A DNA stretch of 64,000 nt from Rhizobium croatiense (GCF_019793465.1 NZ_JAILYJ010000006.1:62001-126000); one strand, 5' to 3'. Positions 1 through 9,918 are shown, counted from the first letter of the stretch. Notes: generated by a model not told the origin, from the sequence alone. Made by a program: numbers and translations.

Positions 1-370
1 CCATCTTGAACATCTTCATCGAGTCGGTCAGCGTTTCCTCGGCCGCCTCAGTGGTCTTCTTGTGCATGGAATCGCGGGTGGCGGCGGAGCCGAGATGGGT
101 AAGGCCGGTGCCGGTCAGATGCAGGTGGGCAGCGTCCGGATGGGTGATCGGCGGCAGGAAGCGGCCGTCCGCGTAAGCCTTTTCGAGGTCAACGGTTTCG
201 CCGAAACCATGCGCCTCGATGACCGCGGCCAGCGACTTGCCGCCGTCGGCGGCTTCCATCGCCAGCTGATAGACGCTGCCGGCATTGTTGACCGATCTCG
301 CCGCGCCGCCCTGCTCGCGCACGGCGACGACGATCTCTCCGTTGGCACCCTTGATCTGGGAAATAAGCAC
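1..370 (-). CDS. gguC: GguC-like protein, 5' part only (cut by window edge)
   Basis: The minus strand reads an open frame from a GTG at 370 to the window edge, about 123 residues, starting VLISQIKGANGEIVV. GAGAAGG lies about nine bases before the GTG, which decides this start; there is no ATG nearby. The placement after gguB and the sequence fit GguC, the conserved third partner of the chvE-gguAB sugar uptake cluster, a fumarylacetoacetate-hydrolase-like protein whose exact reaction is not firmly established. It is transcribed in the same direction as gguB, with 117 bp and a stem-loop between them, so lower or separately tuned expression is possible. The catalytic part is outside the window, so function is assigned by context and N-terminal similarity only. 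Confidence 0.75.
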   Translation of the reverse strand, partial: MLISQIKGANGEIVVAVREQGGAARSVNNAGSVYQLAMEAADGGKSLAAVIEAHGFGETVDLEKAYADGRFLPPITHPDAAHLHLTGTGLTHLGSAATRDSMHKKTTEAAEETLTDSMKMFKM

Positions 371-416
371 GACTTTGATCCTTCTCGTTTCCGCGAAGAC
401 AGAAAAGCTCCGCCTG

Positions 417-438
417 TCCGGCTCCATCAGGAGCCGGA
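417..438 (-). promoter_or_regulatory. Stem-loop between gguB and gguC
   Basis: A perfect 9-bp inverted repeat (TCCGGCTCC / GGAGCCGGA) flanks the 4-nt loop ATCA. It sits just after the gguB stop and is not followed by a clear T run, so it looks like an intercistronic RNA-stability or attenuating hairpin rather than a full terminator. Confidence 0.6.
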
Positions 439-487
439 ATCCATCTTTCATACGACTGCGAATGCCGGGGCTGGCGCCTGTCGGCGC

Positions 488-1693
488 TCAGCCCTTGTTC
501 TTGTTGTAAACGTCGAAGAACACGGCGGCGAGAAGCACCGCACCCTTGACCATCTGCTGGAAGTCGATGCCGAGGCCGACGATCGACATGCCGTTGTTCA
601 TGACGCCCATGATGAATGCACCGATGACCGCCCCGGTGATTTTGCCGACACCGCCGGATGCCGAGGCGCCGCCGATGAAGCAGGCCGCAATCACGTCAAG
701 CTCGAAGCCGACGCCGGCCTTCGGCGTTGCCGAGTTCAGGCGAAGCGCGACGATCATGCCGGCGAGGCCCGCAAGCACGCCCATGTTGACGAAGGTGTAG
801 AAGCTGAGGCGCTGCGTGTTGATGCCGGAAAGCTTGGTCGCCTTTTCATTGCCGCCCATGGCATAGATGCGGCGGCCGATCGTCGTGCGCTTGGTGACGA
901 AAGCGTAGATCGCGATCAGCACCAGCATGACGACGAGAACGTTCGGCAGGCCCCGATAGCTCGACAGGAGCCAACCGAGCCAGACAATGGCGACCGAAAC
1001 GACCACGTTCTGAAGGAGGAAGAAGCCCATTGGCTCGACATCGATCCCGTGGCTCTCGTTCACCTTGCGGCGGCGCCAGGCGAGGTAGAACAGGATGACC
1101 GGCAGGATGACGGTCAGGATCAGCGAGGTCGACTGGAGGGGCGTGCCGAAGACGTCGATCATGTCGCCCGGCAGAAAGCCGGTGCTGATGACCTGGAATT
1201 CTTTCGGGAACGGGCCGATGTTCTTGCCGTTCAGCACCGTCAGCGTCAGGCCGCGGAAGACGAGCATGCCGGCGAGCGTCACGATGAAGGACGGAATGCG
1301 GTGATAGGCGATGAAATAGCCCTGCGCCGCGCCGATGATGCCGCCGACGATGAGACAAATCAGACCGGCGACCCAGAAATTCATGCCCCATGTCACGGTG
1401 AAGATCGCCGCGAGCGCGCCGACGAAGGCGACGATCGAACCGACCGAAAGGTCGATATGGCCGGCCACGATGACGAGCAGCATGCCGAGGGCCATGATGA
1501 CGATGAACGAATTCTGCAGGACCAGGTTCGTCAGGTTGACCGGCTTGAAGAGGATGCCGCCGGTGTAGAACTGGAAGAACACCATGATCGCGACGAGCGC
1601 GATGAGCATGCCGTATTCACGAATGTTGCCGCGGATGTAATCGGCAACGGAAACGACGTTGCTTTCCTCGGTTGCTGGGTTAACCGGAGTCAT
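488..1693 (-). CDS. gguB: Multiple-sugar ABC transporter permease GguB
   Basis: A 401-aa integral membrane protein of the ribose/xylose-type (RbsC/XylH) permease family, forming the inner-membrane channel for sugars delivered by ChvE. The family signature ITGGIDLSVGS appears here as [18 protein letters not shown], followed by many hydrophobic segments and the loop [13 protein letters not shown] that contacts the ATPase. At 401 aa it is longer than RbsC and matches the XylH/GguB size class. The ATG at 1693 overlaps the gguA stop by four bases (ATGA), so the two are translationally coupled, and GGGGAGA lies upstream. The order chvE-gguA-gguB-gguC is that of Agrobacterium. Substrates such as galactose, arabinose, xylose and glucose are inferred from the ChvE family, not from this sequence. 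Confidence 0.93.
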   Translation of the reverse strand: MTPVNPATEESNVVSVADYIRGNIREYGMLIALVAIMVFFQFYTGGILFKPVNLTNLVLQNSFIVIMALGMLLVIVAGHIDLSVGSIVAFVGALAAIFTVTWGMNFWVAGLICLIVGGIIGAAQGYFIAYHRIPSFIVTLAGMLVFRGLTLTVLNGKNIGPFPKEFQVISTGFLPGDMIDVFGTPLQSTSLILTVILPVILFYLAWRRRKVNESHGIDVEPMGFFLLQNVVVSVAIVWLGWLLSSYRGLPNVLVVMLVLIAIYAFVTKRTTIGRRIYAMGGNEKATKLSGINTQRLSFYTFVNMGVLAGLAGMIVALRLNSATPKAGVGFELDVIAACFIGGASASGGVGKITGAVIGAFIMGVMNNGMSIVGLGIDFQQMVKGAVLLAAVFFDVYNKNKG

Positions 1694-3228
1694 TGTCTCT
1701 TCTCCCCTGAGCGCATGATAGCGCGCATGATGGTTTCCTGGCTTGCTTCTCCCTTCGGCAGTTCGGCGACGATGCGTCCTTCGTTCATCACGTAGATGCG
1801 GTCACAAGTGCCAAGCAGTTCGGGCATTTCCGATGAGATCATCAGAACGCCCTTCCCATCGGCGGCAAGCTGGTTGATGATAGTATAAATCTCGTACTTT
1901 GCGCCAACGTCGATGCCGCGGGTGGGCTCGTCGAGGATCAAAATCTCGGGATCGGAGAATAGCCATTTCGACAGCACGACCTTTTGCTGGTTGCCGCCGG
2001 AAAGATTGACCGTTTCCTGGAAGATGCCGTGCGAGCGAATGCGCAGCTTCGACCGGTAATCGGTCGCAACCTTCGTCTCCTTGATGTCGTCGATGACGCT
2101 GTTGTTCGAAATTCCGTCGAGATTGGCGAGCGTCGTATTGTGCAGGATCGTGTCGTTGAGCACGAGGCCGAGCTGTTTGCGGTCCTCAGTGACGTAGGCA
2201 AGACCCGCATCGATCGCCTTGCGTACGGTGCTGACATCGACCGGCTTGCCGTCGACGAAGACCTCGCCGCTAATCTTGTGCCCGTAGGACTTGCCGAAGA
2301 CGCTCATGGCGAATTCAGTGCGGCCCGCGCCCATCAGGCCGGCTACGCCGACGACCTCACCCTTGCGGACATTGACGTTGATGTTGTGCAGCACCTGGCG
2401 GTCGCGGTGATGCTGGTGATAGGCGTTCCAGTTCTTCACCTCGAAGATCGTCTCGCCGATCGGCACGGAGCGCGGCGGATAACGGTCGGCGAGGTCGCGG
2501 CCCACCATGTTCTTGATGATGATGTCTTCGCTGATCTCGTCGGCGTGACAGTCGAGCGTCTTGACGGTCATGCCGTCGCGCAGGACCGTGATCTGGTCGG
2601 CGACCTTGCGGATCTCGTTCAGCTTGTGGGAAATGATGATCGAGGTGATGCCCTGATTGCGGAACTCGATCAGGAGATTGAGCAGCGCGTCGGAATCCTT
2701 CTCGTTCAGCGACGCTGTGGGCTCGTCGAGGATGAGCAGCTTCACGCTCTTCGACAGCGCCTTGGCGATCTCGACGAGCTGCTGCTTGCCGACGCCGATA
2801 TCGGTTACCAGCGTATTCGGCGATTCGCGCAGGCCCACCTTCTGCAGCAGCTGCTTCGTGCGGTTATACGTCTCTTCCCAGCTGATGACGCCCTTCTTGG
2901 CGTTCTCGTTGCCGAGGAAGATGTTTTCGCCGATCGACAGCAATGGCACGAGCGCCAGTTCCTGGTGAATGATGACGATGCCGATTTCTTCGGAATCCTT
3001 CAGTACCTTGAAGTGGCGCGTCTCGCCTTCATAGACGATGTCGCCTTCATAGCTTCCTGTCGGATAGACGCCCGATAGCACTTTCATCAGGGTCGATTTG
3101 CCGGCCCCGTTTTCGCCCACCAATGCGTGGATCTCACCTTGGCGAACCTTGAGGTTCACGTTCTCCAGCGCCTTGACGCCCGGGAACGTCTTGGTGATGC
3201 TCCGCATTTCGAGGATGGTATTGTCCAT
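1690..3228 (-). CDS. gguA: Multiple-sugar ABC transporter ATPase GguA
   Basis: A 512-aa cytoplasmic protein with two ABC ATPase domains in tandem, the layout of RbsA/XylG/MglA. The first half has Walker [10 protein letters not shown] near residue 40, a degenerate first signature ([16 protein letters not shown]) and Walker [11 protein letters not shown]. The second half has [15 protein letters not shown] and [14 protein letters not shown]. It powers GguB. The ATG at 3228 was preferred to a TTG two codons upstream. A 98-bp gap with a strong stem-loop separates it from chvE, a common arrangement giving more binding protein than transporter. Its last four bases overlap the gguB start. Confidence 0.93.
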   Translation of the reverse strand: MDNTILEMRSITKTFPGVKALENVNLKVRQGEIHALVGENGAGKSTLMKVLSGVYPTGSYEGDIVYEGETRHFKVLKDSEEIGIVIIHQELALVPLLSIGENIFLGNENAKKGVISWEETYNRTKQLLQKVGLRESPNTLVTDIGVGKQQLVEIAKALSKSVKLLILDEPTASLNEKDSDALLNLLIEFRNQGITSIIISHKLNEIRKVADQITVLRDGMTVKTLDCHADEISEDIIIKNMVGRDLADRYPPRSVPIGETIFEVKNWNAYHQHHRDRQVLHNINVNVRKGEVVGVAGLMGAGRTEFAMSVFGKSYGHKISGEVFVDGKPVDVSTVRKAIDAGLAYVTEDRKQLGLVLNDTILHNTTLANLDGISNNSVIDDIKETKVATDYRSKLRIRSHGIFQETVNLSGGNQQKVVLSKWLFSDPEILILDEPTRGIDVGAKYEIYTIINQLAADGKGVLMISSEMPELLGTCDRIYVMNEGRIVAELPKGEASQETIMRAIMRSGEKRQ

Positions 3229-3282
3229 AGTCAAAGTTCCAGCGCCTTGAGCCGCCGAGCGGCCTGGCGATCATAAAATCGA

Positions 3283-3316
3283 AGGCCGGAACCCGCAAGC
3301 ACGCGGGCTCCGGCCT
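3283..3316 (-). promoter_or_regulatory. Large stem-loop between chvE and gguA
   Basis: Arms AGGCCGGA and TCCGGCCT, then an inner stem CCCGC/GCGGG closed over AAGCAC, with one A-C mismatch between the two stems. On the minus strand it follows chvE and is trailed by TTCGATTTTATG. It probably protects the chvE mRNA 3' end or partly terminates transcription before gguA. Confidence 0.7.
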
Positions 3317-3326
3317 CGTGTTTAAC

Positions 3327-4391
3327 TTACTTCAGCTTGTCTTCGGTGTAGTAACCGCCGTCGACCAGTATCTGCTTGTAGTTGGTCTTGTCGACCGAAA
3401 CCGGCTTCAGCAGATAGGACGGAACGATCTTGACGCCGTTGTCGTAGGTCTTCGTGTCGTTGACCTCGGGCTCCTTGCCGGACATGACGGCATCGACCAT
3501 GGCAACAGTAACCTTGGCGAGTTCGCGGGTGTCCTTGAAGACCGTCGAGTGCTGTTCGCCAGCGATGATCGACTTGACCGACGGGATTTCAGCGTCCTGA
3601 CCGGAAACGATCGGGAGCGGCTGGTCAGCCGAACCGTAGCCGACGCCCTTCAGCGAGGAGATGATGCCGATCGAGAGACCGTCATAGGGAGACAGGACGG
3701 CATCGACCTTGGCGTCGGTGTAGTTGGCCGAGAGCAGGTTGTCCATGCGGGCCTGGGCCGTAGCCGCATCCCAACGCAGGGTGCCGACCTTATCCATGCC
3801 GGTCTGGCCGGACTTCACGACGAGCTTGCCCGAGTCGATGTAGGGCTGCAGGACCGACATTGCGCCATCATAGAAGAAGAAGGCGTTGTTGTCGTCCGGC
3901 GAACCGCCGAAGAGTTCGATGTTGAACGGGCCCTTGCCATCCTTGAGGCCGAGGGCGTCAACGATGGAGGTTGCCTGCAGAACGCCGACCTGAAAGTTGT
4001 CGAAGGTGGCGTAGTAGTCGACGTTGGCCGAGTCGCGGATCAGGCGGTCATAAGCGATGACCTTGATGCCGGCATCGTGAGCCTTCTGAAGAACGTCGGA
4101 AAGCGTCGTACCGTCGATCGAAGCGATGACGAGAACCTTGGCGCCCTTGGTGACCATGTTTTCGATCTGCGACAGCTGGTTCGGAATATCGTCGTCAGCA
4201 TACTGCAGGTCGGTCTTGTAGCCGGCGGCCTCGAGCTGCTTGACGATGTTGTTGCCGTCGTCGATCCAGCGAGCGGAGGACTTGGTCGGCATCGCAATGC
4301 CGACGAGCCCCTTGTCCTGCGCCATGGCAGGCATAACGAACGAAGCGACGCCGAAGGCAGCCGCAGCCATCAATGAGATAATGGATTTCAT
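3327..4391 (-). CDS. chvE: Periplasmic multiple-sugar binding protein ChvE
   Basis: A 354-aa secreted protein with a Sec signal peptide ([20 protein letters not shown], cleavage likely after PAMA near residue 24) and the periplasmic-binding-protein type 1 fold (Peripla_BP_4). Motifs include [15 protein letters not shown] at the mature start, [21 protein letters not shown] in the middle, and VSGQDAE. These match the ChvE/GbpR-regulated galactose-binding proteins, which capture several aldoses for GguAB and, in Agrobacterium, also signal to the VirA sensor. The ATG at 4391 has AGGGAGAGAG just upstream. It is first gene of the minus-strand operon and divergent from gbpR, whose product is expected to control it. 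Confidence 0.93.
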   Translation of the reverse strand: MKSIISLMAAAAFGVASFVMPAMAQDKGLVGIAMPTKSSARWIDDGNNIVKQLEAAGYKTDLQYADDDIPNQLSQIENMVTKGAKVLVIASIDGTTLSDVLQKAHDAGIKVIAYDRLIRDSANVDYYATFDNFQVGVLQATSIVDALGLKDGKGPFNIELFGGSPDDNNAFFFYDGAMSVLQPYIDSGKLVVKSGQTGMDKVGTLRWDAATAQARMDNLLSANYTDAKVDAVLSPYDGLSIGIISSLKGVGYGSADQPLPIVSGQDAEIPSVKSIIAGEQHSTVFKDTRELAKVTVAMVDAVMSGKEPEVNDTKTYDNGVKIVPSYLLKPVSVDKTNYKQILVDGGYYTEDKLK

Positions 4392-4662
4392 TTCTCTCTC
4401 CCTTGTTAATAGTGCAGCGGACGAAAAATCGCCCGCCCCGAAACTGTGGCAGGTTCCGTATTGGATAGTTACTTCAGATGGTGAGAAACGAAGTAGGTCT
4501 CCTCCACGATCTCACACGTGTTGAGTGCCAACCAGCACACGGCGGCAAACTGGTATGGATTCCTATAACTGTCAAATAGAATAAGTGGTAATGTGCATAA
4601 CAATTTTGGTATATCGTTAAAAAGTATTACTTTTGATGGAGCGCAGCGGGGAGGCTGCAACC

Positions 4663-5700
4663 ATGACGATCGTTTCAGAGCCCATTTCCATGGATCACGT
4701 CGATATCCACAGCGACAATTTCGGTGATGACAGCCTTTTACGGGCAGGACTTAAGCTGAATCACCTGCGAATGATCGTCGCAATCGAAGATAGCGGACAG
4801 ATTTCCGCAGCTGCGGAAGTCCTCAACATTTCGCAGCCCGCCGCATCGCGGATGCTGTCCGAAATGGAGGCGATCACCAAGACGCAGCTCTATGAGCGCG
4901 TCGCCCGCGGCGTGGTGCTGACGACCTTCGGCGCGGCCCTTGCCAGGCGGGCAAGAAAGATCCTGCTGGAGCTGCGCGAAGCGAGCCGCGAGATCGGCGA
5001 ATTGAAGAGCGGCAAGGGCGGCTCGGTCTTCATCGGCGCGGTAACGGCGCCGGCCATGAGCCTCGTGGTGCCGGCGATCAACAGGGTACGCAAGGCCTAT
5101 CCCGGCATCGAGATCAACATCCAGGTGGAAACCAGCAACGTGCTCGCCCGCGAGCTGCTCGCCGCCCGCCACGACTTCATCATCGGCCGCATCCCCGACG
5201 ACCTCAACCCGCGCCTGTTCGAGGTGACGGAGATTGGCATCGAGCGCGCCTGCCTGATCGTGCGCAAGAGCCATCCGCTTTTAAAGCACAAAGTGAGCAG
5301 CCTTGCCGACGTCAGGGATTACGACTGGGTGTTTCAGCCGCCGGGCACGCTCTTACGCCGGACGATCGAGGACTTTTTCCTGGCGCGCGGCGTGGCGCTG
5401 CCTGAAAATATCGTCAACACCTCCTCGCTGTTGCTGACCTGCGCCATCGTCTGCGAGACCGACGCGATCGCCCCCGTCGCCGTCGACGTTGCCCACTTCC
5501 TGGCGAGCCAGGGCGCCAAGGCCTCCGACGTGCGTGTACTGCCGATCGATTTCGACATCAACGTCAAGCCTTACAGCCTGATCGCGGCAAGCGAACGGGC
5601 GCTGCCGCCGAGCGCAAGGCTGCTCTACGACATCATCCTCGAGGAAAGCCGGAAGCAGCGGGATAAGCCCGCAAGCCCGGCGCCATCTTGGCCGGCTTAA
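4663..5700 (+). CDS. gbpR: LysR-family regulator GbpR (controls chvE)
   Basis: A 345-aa LysR-type transcription factor. The N-terminal winged helix-turn-helix reads LNHLRMIVAIEDSGQISAAA...ISQPAASRMLSEME, and the LysR substrate-binding domain follows. It is longer at the N-terminus than most LysR proteins, as in GbpR. The ATG at 4663 is chosen because GGGGAGG lies just before it; an in-frame ATG at 4636 has a poorer site. It is divergent from chvE across 271 bp, the arrangement in Agrobacterium where GbpR activates chvE in response to sugars. The promoter region is AT-rich (4555-4630), which suggests both promoters and the operator lie there, though no clear T-N11-A box was pinned down. Confidence 0.88.
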   Translation: MTIVSEPISMDHVDIHSDNFGDDSLLRAGLKLNHLRMIVAIEDSGQISAAAEVLNISQPAASRMLSEMEAITKTQLYERVARGVVLTTFGAALARRARKILLELREASREIGELKSGKGGSVFIGAVTAPAMSLVVPAINRVRKAYPGIEINIQVETSNVLARELLAARHDFIIGRIPDDLNPRLFEVTEIGIERACLIVRKSHPLLKHKVSSLADVRDYDWVFQPPGTLLRRTIEDFFLARGVALPENIVNTSSLLLTCAIVCETDAIAPVAVDVAHFLASQGAKASDVRVLPIDFDINVKPYSLIAASERALPPSARLLYDIILEESRKQRDKPASPAPSWPA

Positions 5701-5711
5701 TGTACACTGGA

Positions 5712-5756
5712 GCAATTTCGGCAAATGCGCAGCGGTTTCTTGCGTCCGGAAATTGC
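5712..5756. repeat. Intergenic palindrome after gbpR
   Basis: GCAATTTC at 5712-5719 is matched by GAAATTGC at 5749-5756, with the sequence between rich in GCG. This kind of fixed palindromic block is frequent between rhizobial genes. It may act as a weak terminator for gbpR. Confidence 0.45.
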
Positions 5757-5816
5757 GTGAAAAAATAGAGCACGTCGGCCGATCGCAGACGCCGGAATGC
5801 TCTTCAAGGAAGCGGG

Positions 5817-6287
5817 ATGCTGTTCGGACAGTCGGTATTTCAATCAGTGCTTGAGCGGCTGAAGACGCAGGACGAGACGGTGGAAGACGACGCCGAAGCG
5901 CCGGCCGCCCACCGTGTTGCGAGCCTAAGCACCGGCTTCGCCTTCGATGTCATGGAGGGTGTCTCGGTCGCCTCGCAGCGGATCGGCGAAGCCTATTTCG
6001 ACAATCTGGAACACGAAGCCGCGGCCGGGCGCGTGGAAAAACCGGGGCCGCTGCTTCCACCCGAGCCTGTGATGCCGGATCACCTCACCCGCACGGCCCC
6101 GCAAGAGGTTGCCGCCGAACTGGCGATCTCGGCGACCGATACACCGCTGACGCTCGGCGAGAAGCGCCGCGCCTTCGCACGCGCCAATCATCCCGACGGC
6201 GTCGCCCTGCCCTTCCGCGATAATGCGACGAAGCGGATGATGCTGGCCAATCTCCTGATCGACGAGGCGCTCAGGCGATTGCGCTGA
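5817..6287 (+). CDS. Small J-domain-like protein, unknown role
   Basis: A 156-aa protein, start ATG with AAGGAAG upstream. The C-terminal third (ISATDTPLTLGEKRRAFARANHPDG, broken here by the J-domain loop, then MLANLLIDEALRRLR) has the HPD tripeptide near residue 125 between two helices, the hallmark of DnaJ domains, although the rest is degenerate and lacks the zinc-binding and G/F regions. The N-terminal 100 residues are acidic and low in structure. It ends one base before the convergent gene at 6288. A co-chaperone role is inferred from the HPD motif only. Confidence 0.6.
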   Translation: MLFGQSVFQSVLERLKTQDETVEDDAEAPAAHRVASLSTGFAFDVMEGVSVASQRIGEAYFDNLEHEAAAGRVEKPGPLLPPEPVMPDHLTRTAPQEVAAELAISATDTPLTLGEKRRAFARANHPDGVALPFRDNATKRMMLANLLIDEALRRLR

Positions 6288-6572
6288 TTATTCCGCCTGC
6301 CCGTCCTTCGACGGCTTGTCCGCAGCTGGCGTCGCGGGCTGTTCGTCGTCGTCAGCGTCAGGCACGGCTGCAGGCTCGGCGACCTCGGGCTGCGGATTGA
6401 AGCTCCAGAACAGCATATAATAGGCATAGGCGCCCGCCCCGGCCGAGATGACGGCCCAGAAGGGATCGCCGCCGATGATCTCGACCGCAGCCCAGCCGAA
6501 GCAGACGGCCACGATGGCAATCCGCACCCAGAGGCGCCGGTATGCCGGATGGTTCGCATCGATCAGTTGCAT
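6288..6572 (-). CDS. Small inner-membrane protein, unknown
   Basis: A 94-aa protein with two hydrophobic stretches (WVRIAIVAVCFGWAAVEII and FWAVISAGAGAYAYYMLFW) and an acidic, Pro/Ala-rich cytoplasmic tail (DADDDEQPATPAADK). The start MQLIDANHPAYRRLW at 6572 is preferred over a frame extension to 6626, which has no homolog-like features. I do not recognise a family. It converges on the J-domain-like gene with no gap. Confidence 0.55.
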   Translation of the reverse strand: MQLIDANHPAYRRLWVRIAIVAVCFGWAAVEIIGGDPFWAVISAGAGAYAYYMLFWSFNPQPEVAEPAAVPDADDDEQPATPAADKPSKDGQAE

Positions 6573-6771
6573 CTGTGCCCCACAGTCCAATATGTCACAC
6601 ATGCCCCCGGCATGTGTCGCACCCATTGTGGTCAGGTGTCGCGCTTGTCTTTAGTTTGAATCTTGCAAATGTGAAAGAGCCGCGGGCTTGACGCGACGCA
6701 GAGAAGATGGAATGAAAATTCCAGATTTTTGGCAATTCGGTTTATTTGTTCCGAATTCAAGGGAGGTTGCA

Positions 6772-7764
6772 ATGACAGTGAGATTTGGTCTTCTCGGCGC
6801 CGGCCGCATCGGCAAGGTTCACGCCAAGGCCGTCAGCGGCGACGCCAATGCGACGCTGGTTGCGGTCGCGGATGCCTTTCCCCAGGCAGCCGAAGCCATC
6901 GCTTCGGCCTACGGCTGCGAGGTCCGCACCATCGAGGCGATCGAGGCCGCCAAAGATATAGACGCCGTCGTCATCTGCACGCCGACGGACACCCATGCCG
7001 ACCTGATCGAGCGTTTCGCCCGCGCCGGCAAGGCGATATTCTGCGAAAAGCCGATCGATCTCGACGTCGCCCGCGTCAAAGCCTGCATCGAGGTGGTGGA
7101 AGAAACCGGCGCCAAGCTGATGGTCGGCTTCAACCGCCGCTTCGACCCGCATTTCATGGCGGTGCGCAAGGTCATCGACGACGGCAAGATCGGCGATGTC
7201 GAAATGGTGACGATCACCTCGCGCGATCCCGGCGCCCCGCCGGTCGACTATATTAAACGCTCCGGCGGCATCTTCCGCGACATGACGATTCACGATTTCG
7301 ACATGGCCCGCTTCCTGCTCGGCGAAGAGCCGGTCTCGGTGCTGGCGACCGCCGCCGTTCTCGTCGACAAGGCGATCGGCGAAGCCGGCGATTATGACAG
7401 CGTCTCGGTGATCCTGCAGACCGCCTCCGGCAAGCAGGCCGTCATCTCCAACTCCCGCCGCGCCACCTATGGCTACGACCAGCGCATCGAAGTGCATGGT
7501 GCCAAGGGCATGGCGGCGGCCGAAAACCAGCGTCCGGTTTCGATCGAAGTCGCCAACGGCGACGGCTACACCCGTCCGCCGCTGCATGATTTCTTCATGA
7601 CCCGCTACACCGAAGCCTACGCCAACGAGATCGCCGCCTTCATCGCCGCGATCGAAAAGGGCACGAAGATCTCGCCCTCCGGCGCCGATGGCCTGGCGGC
7701 GCTGGCGCTCGCCGATGCGGCGGTGCAGTCGGTCAAGGAAGGCAAGCTGATCAAGGTTGGCTGA
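6772..7764 (+). CDS. Inositol 2-dehydrogenase-like oxidoreductase (Gfo/Idh/MocA)
   Basis: A 330-aa NAD-dependent oxidoreductase. The Rossmann motif GLLGAGRIGKVHAKAV is at the N-terminus, CTPTDTHADLIE and the catalytic FCEKPIDLD motif follow, and GGIFRDMTIHDFDMARFLLG is the conserved substrate-side block of the GFO/IDH/MocA family. It most resembles myo-inositol 2-dehydrogenase (IolG/IdhA), which makes scyllo-inosose from inositol. GGGAGG at 6761-6766 marks the ATG at 6772 rather than the upstream in-frame start at 6688. It stands alone, with a terminator immediately downstream. The substrate could be another polyol or sugar, because this family cannot be separated reliably by eye. Confidence 0.8.
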   Translation: MTVRFGLLGAGRIGKVHAKAVSGDANATLVAVADAFPQAAEAIASAYGCEVRTIEAIEAAKDIDAVVICTPTDTHADLIERFARAGKAIFCEKPIDLDVARVKACIEVVEETGAKLMVGFNRRFDPHFMAVRKVIDDGKIGDVEMVTITSRDPGAPPVDYIKRSGGIFRDMTIHDFDMARFLLGEEPVSVLATAAVLVDKAIGEAGDYDSVSVILQTASGKQAVISNSRRATYGYDQRIEVHGAKGMAAAENQRPVSIEVANGDGYTRPPLHDFFMTRYTEAYANEIAAFIAAIEKGTKISPSGADGLAALALADAAVQSVKEGKLIKVG

Positions 7765-7798
7765 CGGCCCTCTCCCGACCGCCAGTCATGCATGAGAT

Positions 7799-7825
7799 GG
7801 CCGGGCATACGCCCGGCCGTTTTGC
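7799..7825 (+). terminator. Intrinsic terminator after the oxidoreductase gene
   Basis: GGCCGGGC-ATAC-GCCCGGCC forms a perfect 8-bp GC stem with a 4-nt loop, followed by GTTTTGCGTTT. Confidence 0.8.
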
Positions 7826-7929
7826 GTTTGTGGTAAAGGCGGCGAGAGCGGCCTTGTCATACCGGCTGCCGGCACCGACCGGAGTCGAGCTGCGACCTCT
7901 CCCCACCTTCGCTCCTGTGCTCGTCAAAG

Positions 7930-8193
7930 GAATCCAGCCACCGCGCGTCGGGCGGTGAATGATTCTGTTTCGCCTTGAAGGGAGTCTCCTGCGCCCAAGG
8001 ACTTGGGCGCGCTGGATCCCTGTGACGAGCACAGGGATGAGGGAGCAAGAGGAGATGCGACCTGCCCATTGTCGCGGGAGGATGCGGTGTGGATGCTCGG
8101 CTCAAGGCCGAGCAGAACGGAGGCTGCGGCCATGGATTCCAGGCTCAAGGCCTGGAATGACGGAGAGCGAGGGCTGCGTTTGCGCCAAACTTA
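7930..8193. repeat. Mosaic intergenic repeat, copy 1
   Basis: About 264 bp closely repeated at 8338-8578 in the same orientation. It contains nested small hairpins: CCCAAGGACTTGGG, CCCTGTG/CACAGGG around ACGAG, and TTCCAGGC/GCCTGGAA around TCAAG. Such blocks of tandem short palindromes match the style of rhizobial intergenic mosaic elements (RIME-like). No gene is evident in 7826-8600; open frames here change freely between the copies. Confidence 0.65.
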
Positions 8194-8337
8194 CCGTCGG
8201 CGCAGCGGATGAGGCGTCCCGGTTCCTGGTCAAAGGCGGCGATAACATGCACCGGGCACCAACCGCCGTCCGAAACCTCGACGGCTCGTTTGGCGGCAAC
8301 ACACCCCCAACCTCCGTCATTCCAGGCCCTGAGCCTG

Positions 8338-8578
8338 GAATCCAGCCACCGCGCGTCGGCGCGGTGAATGAACCTGTTCGCATTGAAGCGAGTCTGCCGC
8401 GCCCAAGGACTTGGGCGCACTGGATCTCTGTGACGAGCACAGGGATGAGGGAGCAAGAGGCGATGCGACTGCCCATTGTCGCTGGAGATGCGGCGCGGAT
8501 GCTCGGCTCAAGGCCGGGCAGGACGGAGGGTGGGGCCGTGGATTCCAGGCTAGGGTGAGGGTTGTGTTTGCGCCAAGC
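8338..8578. repeat. Mosaic intergenic repeat, copy 2
   Basis: Second copy of the 7930-8193 unit, with the same order of palindromes (CCGCGCG block, CCCAAGGACTTGGG, TGTGACGAGCACA, then GGATGCTCGGCTCAAGGCCG). It is preceded by an extra TTCCAGGCCCTGAGCCTGGAA palindrome at 8320-8340. The copies differ by scattered substitutions, so the duplication is not recent. Confidence 0.65.
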
Positions 8579-8602
8579 TGGCCGTCGCTGCAGTTCTGGG
8601 CG

Positions 8603-9826
8603 CTACTCCCCACCCTGCACGCCTGAGACCACGATATCCTGGTCGATCACCGAGAGCGCCCGGTTGAGGTGGCCTTCGAAGACCAAGATGGGTTCTTCGG
8701 GGACGATGCGGATTTCCGGCATGCCTTCCATGCGCACGATGTGCGACTGGCCGAGGCCCTCTTCGATGCCCTGGCGCAGCAGATCGTAATAGCGGGTGCC
8801 GGGACCGGTGATGGCGATGGGCATGCGTTCGGTGAGGCTGAGCATGCGCGACAGGCCGTTGCCGAGGGCAAGCCCGGCTTGGCGGAAGGCGAAGGCGGAG
8901 GTGTGGTGGCCCTGGCGGGCCTTGGCGGCGATCTTGTCGAGTTCGGCGACGGGGACGAATTTGGCGGGGATCGTATCCAGCGGCACTTCGAAGGCGCTGC
9001 GCAGGATGGCGTAGAAGCCGGCATAGGCTTCGATGCAGCCGCGCGTGCCGCAGCGACAGAGGCCGCCGCCCGCCATGTGCAGCATGTGGCCGAAATTCGG
9101 CGCCGAAACCTCCTGCCCGGTTTGCCCTCCCCGCCGGACGATGCCGAGGCCGATGCTGTGGCCGAGGGAAAGAGCGGCGAGCGAGCGGAAATCGGCGCCC
9201 TTGACGATCTCCTCGCGCGCGCCGAGTGCGGCGGCGACCAGCAGCGTCTCGTTATCGAGGATGACCTTGGCCTGCCAATCCGGCCGCAGCGCCGATTCGA
9301 AATCGATCTGGTCGCTGCCGAAGATCGGCGACCAGACGAGCACCGGCTCGGTGGAATCGACCAGGCCCTTGCTGCTGATCGAGATCAGCAGCACTTTTTC
9401 CTGGGTAATGCGAGAGCGATCGAGAATGCGCGAAAGGCCGGCGCGCACGCCCTCCACGAAGCGGCCAGCCCCTGAGGGATCATGCGAGCGCTCCTCGCTG
9501 AAGCGGTCGATTAGCTTGCCGGCATAATCCACCAGCGAATATTGCACCGCATCCGAGGAGATGATGACGACGATGAGATAGCCGCAATCGCGCCGCTGCC
9601 GGAGCAGCACGCGCGGCCGGCCGCGGCCGCTTGCCGCCTGCTGCTCGGATTTTTCGATGATCTGGGCGCGTTCCAGATCGGCCGTGATCGCCGAGATGGT
9701 GGCCGAGGACAGGCCGGTGAAATCGGAAATTTCGGTGTGAGCAAGCGCGCCGTGACGGCGCAGCACGGACAGCACGAGCACGCTGTTTCTCTGCCGGACC
9801 AGCTCCGTGCTCGACTTGGTCAGCAT
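8603..9826 (-). CDS. xylR: ROK-family transcriptional repressor, likely of xylFHG
   Basis: A 407-aa regulator with an N-terminal winged HTH (HTEISDFTGLSSATISAI) and a ROK sugar-kinase-like domain. The ROK zinc signature is present as CRCGTRGCIEAYAGF. The start MLTKSSTELVRQRNS at 9826 has GGAGAGGG upstream; a longer reading frame to 9874 is unlikely. It is divergent from xylF, and an inverted repeat in the shared promoter region is the probable operator. The architecture is that of XylR/NagC-type repressors, which leave DNA when sugar binds. Control of xylFHG is inferred from position. Confidence 0.82.
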   Translation of the reverse strand: MLTKSSTELVRQRNSVLVLSVLRRHGALAHTEISDFTGLSSATISAITADLERAQIIEKSEQQAASGRGRPRVLLRQRRDCGYLIVVIISSDAVQYSLVDYAGKLIDRFSEERSHDPSGAGRFVEGVRAGLSRILDRSRITQEKVLLISISSKGLVDSTEPVLVWSPIFGSDQIDFESALRPDWQAKVILDNETLLVAAALGAREEIVKGADFRSLAALSLGHSIGLGIVRRGGQTGQEVSAPNFGHMLHMAGGGLCRCGTRGCIEAYAGFYAILRSAFEVPLDTIPAKFVPVAELDKIAAKARQGHHTSAFAFRQAGLALGNGLSRMLSLTERMPIAITGPGTRYYDLLRQGIEEGLGQSHIVRMEGMPEIRIVPEEPILVFEGHLNRALSVIDQDIVVSGVQGGE

Positions 9827-9918
9827 GAATGCCGCCCTCTCCTCCTGCTTGTTCGCCCCTGGTTTCCACTGCATCTCCGGCCGCCGCCGCGCAAGGGGCT
9901 GAGGCCGAAAGTCCAGTG

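Noticed and set aside
62-1795. 577-aa open frame on the plus strand opposite gguB/gguC
   Set aside because: Antisense shadow of high-GC genes; rich in D, H, R and without any family motif.
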